Origin: Hexactinellida sp. DTS-2022
Lineage: Eukaryota; Porifera; Hexactinellida
DNA: 64,000 bases
Reading direction: 5' to 3'
Assembly: GCA_028753945.1 (NCBI GenBank)
Contig: JAPNXP010000010.1
Span: forward strand, 3,165,042 to 3,229,041
Shown: in pieces, positions 1 through 12,372 of the stretch
How positions within the stretch are numbered: the first letter of the stretch is position 1
How the letters are laid out: every line of letters starts with the position of its first letter
Program-made: the position numbers and the translations under genes
Notes under the pieces: model-generated
What the model saw: the letters and a program-made list of their open reading frames with translations, nothing else
The model's database searches: none
What the model was told of the DNA's origin: nothing

Positions 1-464
1 GTTTTTACTTTTAGACATTGTCCAATTTGTTCAATTGTATTTTTCTTTATTGACCATAAATCGAAAAATTGAGGTGATACTTTATTTCTATTTCTATTTC
101 ATTTGTGGTTTTTGGGGGGATGATTGTTTTCTGTTCTGTTTTGTTTTTTGTATTGTTTATAATATTCTTGTTTTTTTGTAAGTGCAATTTAGTCTACGGG
201 CTACTAATTAAACCTTTACTTTATTTCTATCTTTCTTTCCTTACTTTCGATGTACACGTATATGCTAATATGATTAGCTATATCTAAGTCTACATAATAA
301 TTCTAACTATGAATATATTTTTCAAAAACCCTCACAGACGGGATGAGATTGTGCTTCTGGTTGCACAGGCCGCACCCAATGTTTGATTTAAATATAATTT
401 CAATGTTCAAATTACAGATCATCTTAATTTAATACTATGATCCATATATATATCTATCAATATA
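1..464. other. AT-rich sequence, nothing recognised
   Basis: I see no convincing coding frame here. The 60-codon plus-strand frame at 105-287 is low-complexity hydrophobic sequence with no recognisable motif. A TATATA-rich stretch near 440-470 leads into the next repeat. Confidence 0.5.
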
Positions 465-712
465 TATATTAAAAGAGCAATTGTTGTATGTTTGTGTTTG
501 TGTGCTGTGGTTTGTTTGTCCAGAATTAATTGGAATGACTACAAGTCCCAGAAAGCTGAAAATTTGTATACAGGGGTAATTTTGTACTGCGACAACGATC
601 TATTGGTTTTAGGAGAAATATTTACATTTGAACGTGACAAAATATGTTAGCCAATTAAGGGTTTATTAGTATCGATTAGCTAACTTATTCAATTAATATA
701 AATAGCCTGTGT
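465..712 (+). repeat. Copy of unclassified repeat family R
   Basis: It begins with a TTGTTGTATGTTTGTG-type stretch and TTTGTTTGTCCAGAATTAAT, then a conserved body ending in AATAGCCTG. The same sequence occurs on the opposite strand at about 45650-45880 and 46190-46455. P element P1 starts inside the AATAGCCTG end, so R is the older insertion. The class is unknown; I see no coding capacity. Confidence 0.7.
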
Positions 713-1061
713 CATAGCCTACTATACATAAGGCCTAACATCAAAATGTGGATTTTGGACCAGGGATGGGTTAGCCGATATGAATTGATTTAAAAGGGAA
801 TATCATTTATTGGCTATTTCTGATACTAAATAGTCTATAATATGCCAAACCAACCATAAAATTGGTCAATTTGCAACCAAGGTTAGTTTTGAAGTTGAAA
901 TTCTTAATAACCCATAATGTATATATTGACTGATGTACATATATAAACATTTATCAAAAAATTTGTATTTCCACTAATATCTCGTTATTCCTCACTATTT
1001 CTCATTATTAATCCACCTTTCTGATACTTTCCAATCTGTTTCCGTTTACCTAGCTGTTATC

Positions 1062-4000
1062 ATGCCCAACAACTGTTCTGCACCAGGTTCTAAAAGCAAT
1101 TATGACCCAACCGACAGAACACCTGTGTTCAAGATGCCACAGAAGATGGATGAACTGAGACTAGGGCGTCGCCACGGGGGGGGGCATAGGGGGCAATGCC
1201 CACCCTGGTAAAAATCCACGCCCCGGGGCAATCCCCCCCATGGTAAAATATATTGAACTATTTTATTCCTCTGATTCATTGATGCTATTGAATTCAATTT
1301 AATGAGTTCACACTTTCCAATCCATTTGAGTCATATCCTTGTACGAGGCTCCAATTTTCCCCTGTAGATTGATCAAGATCCCTAGACACCTCAAATTTTT
1401 TTCTCGCTCGCTTCGCTCGCTCGTCTAAAATGTAAATCTACACTTATATTGAAACGAATTACACGAACAAAACATTCTATTATGTGTGTCAAGATATACA
1501 TACAACACATGTTATTTATTCTTATTAAGTTTGACATAAATCAAAATAATCACTTAGGAACCAGATAATATTGAAATATATAGTTTCACAGAGAATCCCT
1601 GTACGCTTGAATAGGGTATTAAATTACACAAAACAAAATGCTACATTTAGGGTTAGGCATTTTTCTGTATTATTCGACAAACAATCAATAATTTATCCAA
1701 ACTAGTAATCCATATACAAATTTATTACATCCCTGTACGCCTGGACAGAACATCCAAAATGGTTGAAATCCCTGTACGCTTGACAGGAATGGACTGTTAG
1801 TAATCTATGTAGATGCGCCTTGTAGGATATTCCTAGTTATTTTGGCAACTTTTGTTCTAACTACCAATCAACTGTTTTACAAACCCAATACACTTTTTAC
1901 TTTTGACCTGTTACCTGTCAAAATTGACTTTTTATTGTCATTATAGGAAGTAGTTAAGCTGTATTATTTGCTGGAGTTGCAAAATTCTTGTTATTGTATT
2001 GATTTTTGGAGGCTACTTTTCATACTTTGCAGGACATTAAATTAGAAAGCTTCACCTTTATCGCCTAGATTTTGGTAACGTCAACTGCTAGATCTAACGC
2101 CAATATAATGTTTGCCCCCCCCCCTAGGTGAAAAATCCTGGCAACGTCCCTGACTGAGACATGCTTGGTTACGAACGCTACACAGAGATGATATAGATTA
2201 ACTGAAAGTCGTGTACGTGTGCTCAAAACATTTTAGAGAAGATGTGGTCGAAAAAACACACAAGTCCCCAATGGAGCGTAAGTTATCGAGAAATACCAAG
2301 AAACCGTCCTAAGCAGAAAGATGGAGCTGTGCCAACTATTTTACCAGATGTCCACTGTACTATTCATCTCATACTGCCACCAAACGCACACGTCTATCTC
2401 TAGAGGGCAAGGATGACGAACTTTTCTATCAAGCAGTTAAACTAAGTCTGGAATCAGATGTCGAAGAGAATGAAAAGTTCAAGATCCACAGTTACCATGA
2501 TTTACAAGCTAAGTTACCCTTGCTCTCAATTGCTAGTTTATGGTCTACGTGGTATCCCGACGAATATACATTAATTTTTATGCGTTCTCGTATAGATAGT
2601 TGTAAGATTGAAGTTAACACGTACTTATCGGTAAATTTTTACTTGTCCGTCAAAGTTTTTCATAATGGTGTAAATCATCTAATTTCTATCGTAACGCTAT
2701 GTGATGTTCGACAAATTGATTCGCTTCTAAGTGATATTTCTATTCCGCCATCTGCACCCAAAATCTCTGAGAATATTTCCACTAATTTTGATAACACATC
2801 TCATATACACTTCTGCAGAAAGTCATATCCAACAAGTTATTGATAACATGTACGACGGTAAATCTGATGAAGACTTGATTGCTTGTCCTGAAGTTTCAAG
2901 GCTCCAGTTTGTTCTTTGTCAGCTTCGAAATACTATTGTTCCAAAAGAGGAGATATAACGTATTGACGCAGATCTTAGCTCTTAAAACACATCTTATTTC
3001 TCCTGCTTCTTATCATTATCTACAGACCATATCTTGCATTTCTCTTCCTCATTCCAATACCTTACAAAAATTGTATTCATCCTTTGGATTTGAAAATGAA
3101 TTATTTATGTATGTTTCTTACTGAATCCACACATTACTTTTCTCAGGAACAGAGGCATGTCATTATTCAAATGGATGAAATTCACGTGAAATCTGATATT
3201 CCTTATAAAGGAGGGATATTGTTTGCTTCAAACCTCGATCCAGATAATCCTACCAAGACAGTTTTCGTTATCATGGTGTCGAGTCTGTATAAGAAATGGT
3301 CCTGTATTGTTCGTCTACTCCTGTAACAGCTGAAAAGTTATTCGACACTATCAAATCTTGTATTCATGATGTTGAAGATTGGGCTTGTTCGTTGAAATCA
3401 TCTCCACTGACAACTACCCCTTTAATGTGAAACTTTTCAAATTGTTTTCGCGTAATATAAAGCTGGAGACTCGAGTACCACACCCTTGTGATATACACAG
3501 TGGTAGTATTTACCTTACATTTGACTTCGTACATATTCTGAAGACTATTCGCAATAATTGGTTGAATCAACAAACTGATAATAAGCACTTTTCTTATCCT
3601 GATTTGAACTGTTTTTCTATTGATCGATGCGCTTATCCATTGAAAATCTGTCATGCTTCTTTCCGTGATATCCGTAAACTATAAAATTCTGAGAGAGATA
3701 GCCTTGCTAAACTTGCTCCTCGTTTGACTTCTAAGGCTTGTTATCTATCCAATTTAGAACGTATAAACGTTAAGTTGGTCCTAAAAGTAGTACACGAATC
3801 TACAATTGCTGCTCTAGCTATCCAGGATGATCAGCGTTGTCCTGCATCCAAATGCAACTCCTCTGATTTCGTTGGAATTCTCCTATCTCTCTGAAAAATG
3901 TTCAATATCAATATGCCATATAAACATATCAGGTTGAACGACCCATTGTCTAATCCAATAAGATTTAACGATGAGCGTTTTCTCTTACTGACTAGGATTG

Positions 4001-4618
4001 TCTTTTGGCTAGAAGCCTGGGAGTCACTGTCTGGGAAAGGTGACAAATTAAGCAAGCAGACGTTTACTAGCTTCAAACATGCATGCCTCCTGTTGCCACA
4101 GATAGCAAATTTTCTAACTCTGGACTGTGGGTTTTCATACCTCTTGACATCTTTCTTGCAGACTGATCCATCATTTTGGACTATATCGTATGATGTCAGG
4201 ATCTAATTATAATGTTTCCTATCTTCAGAATGATTCTAGTACTTCTTTGCAAGAGTTCATTCAATCATTTTCACCATCGATTGGCGCAGATTCTACCAGT
4301 GAAGTTGACCTTATCCTTTCTTGAGCGCTATATCAGACCTCTCAGCCATTGACTTTAAATTTCAGGTCTTCAGTCATTATCCGGGTTTCATTGACTATTG
4401 AAAGAGATTTACTCGTCGATGAATCTGATACTATATCTAAATTCAAACTATTTGAACTCTCTGATCGCGGAGGTAGTCCTAGAATCTATTGTCACTGCTT
4501 GGAAGATCTTAATTTGCATAGAAAATGATAGCGAACTAATGGAGATATTTGTGAAAGGTCATTGTATAAAAGTTATTGTTGACTTATCCATGAATGCATT
4601 ATTAGATGCAGCCCACTG
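1062..4618 (+). pseudogene. P-element transposase remnant (THAP domain)
   Basis: P-element transposases bind DNA through a THAP zinc finger and cut with an RNase H-like D,D,E domain that carries a GTP-binding insertion. Here ATG at 1062 opens with MPNNCSAPGSKSNYDP, so the second THAP cysteine reads serine (GS in place of GC). A hAT insertion (1162-2152) splits the finger; its second half resumes at about 2153 with VCSKHF, the C..H pair. The body can then be followed in shifting frames: DVRQIDSL near 2700, IIQMDEIHVKSD near 3165 (first catalytic Asp), STDNYPFNVKLFKL near 3405 (second Asp), DFVHILKTIRNNWLN near 3530, and a C-terminal SDRGG-like stretch near 4460. Many stops and frameshifts and a patchy 4200-4400 segment show it is dead. 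Confidence 0.85.
1162..2152. mobile_element. hAT-type MITE inserted in P1 THAP exon
   Basis: The ends are TAGGGCGTCGCC and GGCAACGTCCCTG, imperfect inverted repeats. The element is flanked by an 8-bp duplication ACTGAGAC at 1154-1161 and 2153-2160, which is diagnostic of hAT. No transposase is present. A copy of a second repeat (family X, about 1310-1795, with CCCTGTACGCTTG and CTCGCTCGCTTCGCTCGCTCG motifs) lies inside and is shared with 42812-43758. Confidence 0.85.
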
Positions 4619-4984
4619 AAATGGGGGGGGATACGGGACAAACTTCCGGGGCTCCACTCGGGGGCCTCTTCCACGAGCATAAAATAGGCCGATTTATACC
4701 TGTATAATTCTTACATATTATGGAGTGCTATTGAAAACTTTCTCAACTAAATAAGCAATAATTAAACACAATAAGATTTATATTTAAATTCAATTCAAAA
4801 ATGAATCTAAATATTCCTTTGTTATAATGGATACAATAAAGGAATATCGTATAAGAATGAAATGGAAGACTAATTGAAAATATAATGGATTTATGATAGC
4901 AATATTTTATTGAATCTAAATGAACCAGTAACCCTGTTCTTTCTGAAAATCACAAATCTTTATTGAATATCATATGAAATGAAC
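4619..4984. other. AT-rich gap between P1 and the hAT-ZMYM remnant
   Basis: It starts with a G-rich stretch (GGGGGGGATACGGG) that could be a decayed transposon end, followed by AT-rich sequence. I see no coding frame and no firm element boundary. Confidence 0.4.
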
Positions 4985-5331
4985 CTTCCTAGCTCTTTGG
5001 TTAGGAAACTTGTCTATGGGTTTATCGAAGTTCAATGTTTTGGCCAGTTGGTCTCAATTGATAACATTCCAAGGGCTGTGAGTCGCTCTTGAGCCATTGT
5101 TGAACGTAAATAATTCTTAATTATGTTCATTTTGCTGAAGGACGTTCTGCTTCAGCTACAGTTGCAGGTATGGTACAAAGTATACGAAGGGCTATGCAAC
5201 AGTTTGGAAATAGAGGCTCCAGTTCACACTATGTATCTTCTTCAGAAGATCAATTGGACACATAGATTCATTACCAAAGTTCGAAATATGAATTGTTCTC
5301 AAATGTTTTACTTCTTGCATTTACTCATCAG

Positions 5332-6025
5332 CAGGGGTGGTGAATCTGCTGTTAACAGCCATTTTGGCTGTTTGCTGTTAACAGCTAAGAATTCGTCCCC
5401 AATTGGCATTAAATCTTAACTGCATTTAAGTCGCCTTTAAGTTCCTAATTAACAGCAATTTATGCTGTTAACAGCCAATGTGAGCTGTTAACAGCCCAAT
5501 TTAAGCTGTAAACAGCCAATTCTAGCTGTTAACAGCCAATTTTGAGCTGTCAACAGCCAATTTTAGCTGTTAACAGCTTTTTATACTGATACAGTATCAG
5601 TAAAATATTAAGGAAAAGGGACAATCAAAGAAAGTTATACTAAAATGTTTAAATTCGAATTGAATAGTATATCGTATTAAACTAAATGGTTATACAGCCA
5701 ACTCCGCTTAATAGAGCCACCGGTTAATCTGTTTCTCCGCTTAATCGGGTCAAAATTTCACAGGATTTATAGGACAGAATTACAGTTTGGCTTACAATAT
5801 TTTCGGTTAATCGGTTTCTCCGCTTAATCGGGTCAAAACAACCTGGTCCCGAGGTGGCTCTATTAAGCGGAGTTGACTGTATAATAATATTTTCATGATT
5901 ATTGGTTAGATTATATAACAATATTTCAATTATTGCATTGGTCAGCAACTAGCTGTTAACAGCTTCGATTTTAATTTGCTGTTAACAGCCAGTGGCTGTT
6001 AACAGCTTAGCTGTTTCCATCACTG
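5332..6025. mobile_element. hAT MITE built of GCTGTTAACAGC repeats
   Basis: The ends are CAGGGGTGGTGAA and a right end whose complement reads CAGTGATGGAAACAGC. The 8-bp duplication CTCATCAG flanks it at 5324-5331 and 6026-6033. The palindrome GCTGTTAACAGC or close variants recurs about a dozen times through the body. It interrupts the hAT-ZMYM transposase and itself carries a pogo MITE at 5695-5879. Confidence 0.88.
5695..5879. mobile_element. Tigger/pogo-type MITE
   Basis: 185 bp between TA dinucleotides, with termini CAGCCAACTCCGCTTAATAG and, inverted, CAGTCAACTCCGCTTAATAG. There is no coding capacity. It sits inside the hAT MITE 5332-6025, making three levels of nesting with the hAT-ZMYM gene. 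Confidence 0.85.
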
Positions 6026-6230
6026 CTCATCAGATATATCCAAATAATATACTTCAATAATTGATTTTGTCCTCAATTCTAGTTCGTTTTCAGATAGCTC
6101 GAGATATTGCCAAAAGAAGGAAAAAAGGAAATTAATTTTACGAGCAACGGTATATCGTCTTTTTAGTCTTGCAATCACTGAATCTATTAAATTATAGAAT
6201 ACTTCCCGCTTGAAGTTATTTTCCTCACTG

Positions 6231-6665
6231 CAGGGGCGGATCCAGGGGGGGGGGTTTAGGGGGTTGCAACCCCCCCTTTTGTGTTGAGTGGTAACTCTAT
6301 CGCATTACTTTGTGAGTTTCCATTCTACACAGATACTTGTGCTGCACCTCATGATAAGAAGCACACTCTTACAAAGTCCACCGATTAGCTATAGGATGTA
6401 CTAATAAGTAGTATCTAAACTAGTATTTGGATAAGATAACTAACTTTCGCAATAACGCTGTGACAGTAGTAAAAGAATCAATTGAACAACATAATAAAAT
6501 TGGATAATAATAGTATGTTTGCTAGTCATAAAATGTCATCTAAAATCATCTCCAGATGTATAAGGGTCGATTTTTTCTGAGGGGCACGCCCCCCAGGCCC
6601 CCCGTGGAAATGCTCGCTTATATATTAACAACCCCCCATTTTTTAAAACTCTGGATCCGCCCCTG
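6231..6665. mobile_element. GGCGGATCC-ended MITE with CACTG duplication
   Basis: The inverted termini are CAGGGGCGGATCCAG and CTGGATCCGCCCCTG, followed inward by long G and C runs. The flanks share only CACTG (6226-6230 and 6666-6670). Removing the element plus one CACTG copy joins the interrupted hAT frame exactly (DENESS to EENNFK), which supports these borders and a 5-bp duplication. A relative at 20314-20745 has an 8-bp duplication instead, so the superfamily is uncertain. Confidence 0.8.
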
Positions 6666-8000
6666 CACTGGATTCGTTTTCATCTCCTTCATGAATTTAT
6701 TCTGTAGTAGTCTCATCAAAAATCTTTTCGTTTGATCTTTCGCTTCTGTGGAAATTCTGCAATTATTCCAACCTCATTTGCAACCAACCTTGCTTCACTT
6801 AGTATTATAGCCCAGCCTTCACGTAGAAATTCAAGATCATAAGCTATCAATATTTTTTACTTCCACATCTAGTGTAGCATTTTGGGCTTGCAAAACTTTG
6901 TTCCTAATATCAATTGCAACTAGAACCCTAATCCATATAAATGACATAAGTAGGCAAATAAAGATGCTAACATATTTAGAGACTGCTTGTACATCTGTCC
7001 TAGTTTCTGCTGTAAGATTTAGTTCTAGAAGTAGACTTAAGGCATCTTTTATTCGATGGATATGAGAAACAAAAGGTCTAACACTTTCGACTCGATCGCA
7101 CCAACGAGTATGCGACAATTTATGCAATGAAGATCCACATGTTTGTGTTGTAATATGTTCACTCTTATTGGACTACTACTGAAAATATTGTAAATTTTTT
7201 GAATAACCCAAAAATATGTCTGAACCTGGGAACAACATTCTGCTGCTTGAGAACCACATAGGTTGAGGCTATGACAAGCACAAAAAAATCCAAAGGATTA
7301 ACTTGTAGTATATGTGATTGAGTACCATTATATTTACCTGCCATATTAGAACCATTATCGTAACCCTCTCTTCTGCAATTACTAATAGGGATACCATTAT
7401 CTTCCAATACCCTTTTTATAAGATCAGCTATAGCAGTTCCAGTCATATGAGAGCAATCAACAAAGGACAGAAAACGTTCGTGAATTTCATAACTAATATT
7501 AACTTGTGGGATTGAAACATATCTTAGAATGAAAGTTGTTTGTTCAGTATGTGAAGAATCAGGAGTAGCATCGACAATGATTGAAAAGTACTTGGCAAAC
7601 CTTAACTCATCCAGAATTGCGAGTTGAACTTGATTTGTACAGGCAGATATAAGTTCATTTTGTGAGTCAGATGATAGATAGTGTGCAGACATGCGCTTCC
7701 CAACTTTTTGTGTTGTATGAACTTGTATCAACCTTTTCTAAGTGCATTTTTAAAAGGGGATCATAGTGACTTATAAGATTGAGAATGCCAAGAAAATTAC
7801 CATTATTAGGATCACTAACTCTTTGTGATGTACCACGAAAGGCCAGAGTTCTTTCATTCAAGAAAAGGACAACATCTACAATACGCTTCAGGATTTCTCT
7901 CCATGTATGCATTTGTGATTGTATTTGTTTCGCTACTTGCGAATCGATACTGCTGTTTCCAACCAAACACAATTCTAATTCACGCCATTGAAGATAGTTT

Positions 8001-8600
8001 GTCGATGCACTACACTGTTAAATCTAACTCGATTGTTTCAACTTGTGATTATTATATTGATTCAACTTGTGTCAGATTGAGTAGGCTTCTATTTTCCAAT
8101 TGAAAACCGAGATTTACATTCCATAACAACGACAGATTATGTGATTATATTTCCTTCTGCAAGAATACTCTCGCACTGTTAATAAAATGACGTAATTAAT
8201 TATAATTAATTCAGTCAGTATATGACCTATATAGATGCTTCCAATTTGTTTATTAGGGATTATCGAGTATGCGGGATTGAAATTTGATAGCCAAATTAAT
8301 TAATTAATTATTTGTGACAAATAAATTATCAAACTTAATAAATTTAAGTTGACATTGAAATTGGTGTTAAATTATAAATAACAGTAATAATTATTTATAT
8401 TACTAATTAAATATCATAAATCTCAGAGATTATAGAAGATAGAATCAAACTTTCAATTTATCAATTGGTCCTTATGGCACGTACAACCTATACAAGTGGG
8501 TCTTGACACCTTGAGGTGATGATGACATCGTTAGAAAAATGTGTTTTTACAATTTTGTGAATTCGATATTTAAATGGGTTGGTTGGTGTTGGGTGATGAC
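8001..8600. other. AT-rich sequence upstream of the hAT-ZMYM remnant
   Basis: It contains TTAATTAATTAATTA-type runs and no convincing gene. The hAT 5' end must lie here if retained, but I could not define a terminal repeat. Confidence 0.4.
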
Positions 8601-9148
8601 CAGGGTTGCCAATCCAATCCAATTGACAATCCAATCCAATCCAATTGAGCCAAATTTGGACAATCGGAAATCCAAATTTCGACAATCGAGTATTCGGATG
8701 ACAATCCAATCGCAATCGACAATCCAAAATATTATCGATTTTTTGGATTGTTTCTCCGATTTAATTCGATCGTTTACTCCTCAGTATTATATCAAAAAGA
8801 GTTATGTTTCATCATATGTTCAAACTTAAAACATATATTATTGGGTTTAATTGACGAGCAAAAATTGAGCATTTTAAATTTTGGCATTATTTAGAAATTG
8901 AAAAAACAAACAATCGAAAAAAATCGATGAAAATTCATCGATTGCAATCCAATCGATAAAAATCGAACCAATCCAATCGACAATCCAATCGATGAAAAAT
9001 GCAGCAATCCAACCGATAATCCAATCGATAAAAATCGAACCAATCCAATCGATGAAAAATGCAGCAATCCAACCGATAATCCAATCGATGAAAAATGCAG
9101 CAATCGGCAATCGAAAATCTTCTCGATTGGATTGGATTGGCAACCCTG
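8601..9148. mobile_element. hAT-like MITE made of AATCCAATCGAT repeats
   Basis: The termini CAGGGTTGCCAATCCAATCC and GGATTGGCAACCCTG are inverted. The body iterates CAATCCAATCGAT with GAAAAATGCAGCAATCCAACC units near 8970-9110. No perfect 8-bp duplication directly abuts the ends; GTGATGAC lies just left of the element and recurs 14 bp beyond the right end, in a 29-bp perfect palindrome (9149-9177). The long frames here on both strands are translations of the repeat. Confidence 0.7.
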
Positions 9149-9230
9149 GTGTTGGGTCATCAGTGATGACCCAACACTAACATAAAAAATGTTGAGTCAT
9201 CAGCGATTATATTCTACTAAATCTTGAATA

Positions 9231-9778
9231 CAGTCTACTCCGCTTAATTGGGACACGTTTGTTCCAGGCCTCTTGTCCCAATTAAGCGGAGATCCCAATA
9301 AACCGAAAAAATCATGTAAAGTAGTGATCTACCTGCGATTAACAACATTTTTATTTATAAACCAGCTACAACTATTCCTCCAATGCCTGCGGACCCTTTA
9401 TTCTTGTCAAACCAATAGTATGAACATTAATATTCTGTCAATCGTTTGAAACTACCCCGAAACTACAAGGTAATAATTTCCGGAAAATTTCGATTTAAGG
9501 AAATCAATAAGAAATAGACCCTATTTAGATATTTCGTTATGCTTCATCAGAATTGACCATGATTATTAGAATTTGTACTGATCAATATGAATTTTCTATT
9601 GAACGAAGCACCAACTTTGAACCCAAATTGTTTAGATTGTCCCAATTAAGCGGAGTATGTCCCACTTAACCGAAAGATTTAGTATTAGCTTCTATGGAAA
9701 GGATTCGGTTCTGAGGGAATTGTCCCAATTAAGCGGTTGTCCCGATTAACCGGTGTCTCAATTAAGCGGAGTACACTG
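9231..9778. mobile_element. Tigger/pogo-type MITE
   Basis: Bounded by TA on both sides, with termini CAGTCTACTCCGCTTAATTG and, inverted, CAGTGTACTCCGCTTAATTG. Additional AATTAAGCGGAG motifs recur near both ends. No coding region. Confidence 0.85.
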
Positions 9779-9889
9779 TATCTCTAAAATGAAGTGAACT
9801 AAATGGAAACTTCCACCACTCTAAGGGTCGATGCCATCTGAAACACCTTTTTGAAATAATTTAACACCTTCATAGTGATGATGACATGG

Positions 9890-10015
9890 CGAAAAAAATC
9901 CAAAATTGCAGCCTGTGCCGACAGCATGTTCCTTTGGAGGCACTATCAATAAACCACCACCAAAATATAGTGCCACCAAAGGAACCTGCGTCGGCACAGG
10001 CTGCAATTTTGGAAT
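9890..10015. repeat. Inverted repeat (hairpin)
   Basis: The arm AAAATTGCAGCCTGTGCCGA at about 9902 pairs with its complement ending at about 10010, and a second inner segment TTCCTTTGG..GGCACTAT also pairs. The arms are about 45 bp with a short loop. This may be a small foldback element; no flanking duplication was established. Confidence 0.7.
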
Positions 10016-11112
10016 TTCTTTATATTATTTTCTTTTGCTTATTTTCCCCTACTCAAAACAATTGAAGAATTCACATGTTCATGAATCATGACACATTAAT
10101 GTGTACTTAATTAATTTATTGCTTAATTTCTCTGCACCCTCAATCAAGCCACCTATAATATGATCAGAAATGTATATATTAGAATTTGGAAATTGTTTTT
10201 TTTAACTGATCGTATTGCTGCTTATTCTTTTCCTAGAAATGGAAATCTTCTTAAATATCCACGACTCGTTAACTACCGTATTATAATTTTTTGAATGAAT
10301 CTAGAAATATGGATTATATACTCGGGGATTGACATCAGTGTATTTTATAAGGAATAAAAAAATGTTTTTTATTGTTTTCGTGGAATAAAAAAATTGATTT
10401 TCGGTAGAAATGGAATCTTGAAATAGATATCAGACGATAAAAACACACTATTCAAGGGAGCAAAAAAATGAAAATGGGAATAAAAAAATGGGCTAGGAAT
10501 AAAAAAATGGGCTTATAATATACCCTGATTGACATGTACTAGCAATTGTATTTCTAAGATCCGGGTAAATTCCAAGATATAGATAGCCTCCGGGCGACAG
10601 TGCCCGAATAAGGGAGGTTTGAATGTATATATAATATCCAGTTCTAACTAAGAATACCAAAAGGCTATACCTTATCAATGGACAGACGAAATGAAGAAAT
10701 TTCTTTCACCAATTGGTGAAATGCATCTTGCGTCTCTCGATTTTTAATCCAATCCTTTTGCGTTTACGAGTCAAATGCAATTTCCTCCGGCGAAGTATAA
10801 TTATTTGTAATTCGGAAACAACAACGTGTATTTTATCCATGATATTGAATTGGAAAATAACAAATCCATTGGATTTTACGTTTAGTACTGATTTAAAATA
10901 ATATTGTGTGCAATAATTAATTTCCATAGAGCAATGTTGCACGAAAATTGTACACGCTGCAACAAAGTTGCAGCGTGTATGGTGGGATTTACAATCGAGT
11001 TAAGCTTATATAAAGTGTATTACTTACAAGATTAGTTGATGGGAAATATTTAGATTTTGAAATTTACTTATGTTGTATGATATGCGTATACAAATTAGAA
11101 ATCTGTAAAATG
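10016..11112. other. No gene seen
   Basis: AT-rich, with a local GGAATAAAAAAATGG-type repeat at about 10345-10510 and a small hairpin at 10950-10980 (CACGCTGCAAC / GTTGCAGCGTG). The frames of about 60-80 codons here have no recognisable motifs. Confidence 0.4.
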
Positions 11113-11456
11113 CAGTAGAACTCGGTTATAACGTACCTGGGTTAGTATGCATAGGCGTAGGCTCCGGTAGGGCTGGTAGGGCCATGGCCCTACCAATAAT
11201 TGTCTTTCTTCCATAGAATCTAACACATATATGTCAAGATTGCTCTACCATTCCTAACATCCAGCCTATAAGGGCCATACCAATCTCCAAAACGAGTCTA
11301 CGCCCCTGGTATGTACTTGGCTTAGTACGTATTTGTAGTTTATTTTAACCAAGTTTATAAACAGTAAGTATTTCTATGTAAGGTATGTACGTACACTCGG
11401 ATAATAAGTACTTATTTTCCTTTCCATAGGGGGTATATTATAACCGAGTTCTACTG
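11113..11456. mobile_element. Tigger/pogo-type MITE with nested insert
   Basis: The termini CAGTAGAACTCGGTTATAAC and their complement at 11436-11456 are inverted. TA follows the right end; the left TA has mutated to TG. Inside, about 11146-11308 looks like another MITE with near-inverted ends GCGTAGGCTCC and AGTCTACGCCCC and a GGTAGGGCCATGGCCCTACC palindrome. Confidence 0.8.
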
Positions 11457-12149
11457 TAAATAATAAATAAATGGTTTTATTCCCATTATAATACATAATA
11501 GAGTTAGTTCACTCCAAACATATTTATTGTTTTAGTCATCGAGTGAAGTATTTCAGAATTTTGCGTATATTATTAGTTATACTTAAGTAGTAATTGCTTG
11601 TTCTACGAAAAAAGAAAATTTCTAACAAAAATATTTAGATAGAAAATAAGAAGCGAAATTTCACAAATTTGCTATTAATTAACCAAACAAATTGATAATT
11701 AATAATTTCACACTGTAGTCAGTTACCTTGTTTTTGTTCAAGCGATTTATATAATGAGTAATGTATTTAGGTGTAAGCAAATAATCAAATTATATTAGTC
11801 ACATGTGATGATAACCATTTTGAGAACATAATGCATAAATGTGGTTTTTGTGGTGAAACTTTAAAGATTAAGTTGTTTGTTGTTTCTTACGGAATGCTGT
11901 GTGAAAGCGTCACTGTCATGTAAGAAGTAATCTGTAGAGTGACACTTGTAAATACAACAAAATAGAGAATAGGTGACGTATAAGTAGTAATTGAGGTTCC
12001 TTATATGTAATGTAGACAGTCTATATAAGCCCATACAAACTAAGCTAAAATGTGTAGACTCTATATATTCTGTAGAGCAAAAGCACCATGTTGTCTATAG
12101 GTAATAGTATTTAAGTCAACCAAACCTGATCTAGAAATATACGGTCTAC
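11457..12149. other. No gene seen
   Basis: AT-rich DNA between a MITE and P2. I see no coding frame of note and no repeat border. The last 7 bases (GGTCTAC, 12143-12149) are the left target duplication of P2. Confidence 0.4.
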
Positions 12150-12372
12150 CGTGACTTTCGTTATAAAAGGCCTGTTCACAACTTGATAATTTTGGACCAT
12201 GGATGTGTCCGAAGTCCATCATATCAGGATTCTTTAGTCTAAATTAACCCCCCTCAATTCATTAAGTAGTGATTATTTGTCTAATCAAACTATCAAAAGT
12301 AAGACGTAAGTGGAAAAACAAGAGTAAACTAACAAATTGGAGTTAACAAATTACAGAATTAATAGTCAGTTA

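Larger units (their letters stand above)
713..4618 (+). mobile_element. P element P1 (THAP type), decayed, right end missing
   Basis: The left terminal repeat starts CATAGCCTACTATACATAAG and carries the subterminal TTTTGGACCAGGGATGGG motif shared with the ends of P2, P4 and P5. It encloses a decayed P transposase on the plus strand. The right terminal repeat is not found: the transposase similarity stops at about 4618, next to the hAT-ZMYM remnant, so this end was probably lost to deletion or later insertion. The flanking 7 bases are CCTGTGT, but a matching right copy is absent. Confidence 0.8.
4985..8000 (-). pseudogene. hAT transposase of the ZMYM/DUF4371 type, decayed
   Basis: Read on the minus strand in pieces. 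The N-terminal part at 7990-7667 has WREILKRIVDVVLFLNERTL, LAFRGTSQRV and NGNFLGILNLISHYDPLLK. The RNase H-like core at 7731-7165 has AKYFSIIVDATPDSSHTEQT (first Asp) and REGYDNGSNMAGKYNGTQSH (second Asp region). Then come LSHTRWCDRV (about 7120), ENNFKREVFYNLIDSVIARL (6225 downwards) and, at about 5200-4985, the dimerisation end with CTIPATVAEAERPSAK, IIKNYLRSTMAQERLTALGM and LNFDKPIDKF. This order is that of the ZMYM1-like hAT transposases. Several frameshifts and two MITE insertions (5332-6025, 6231-6665) break it. I did not find the element's own terminal repeats. Confidence 0.85.

Noticed and set aside
8874-9180. Repetitive 89-codon frames with IDWIIGWIAAFF-like units
   Set aside because: Translations of the CAATCCAATCGAT tandem repeat in a MITE.
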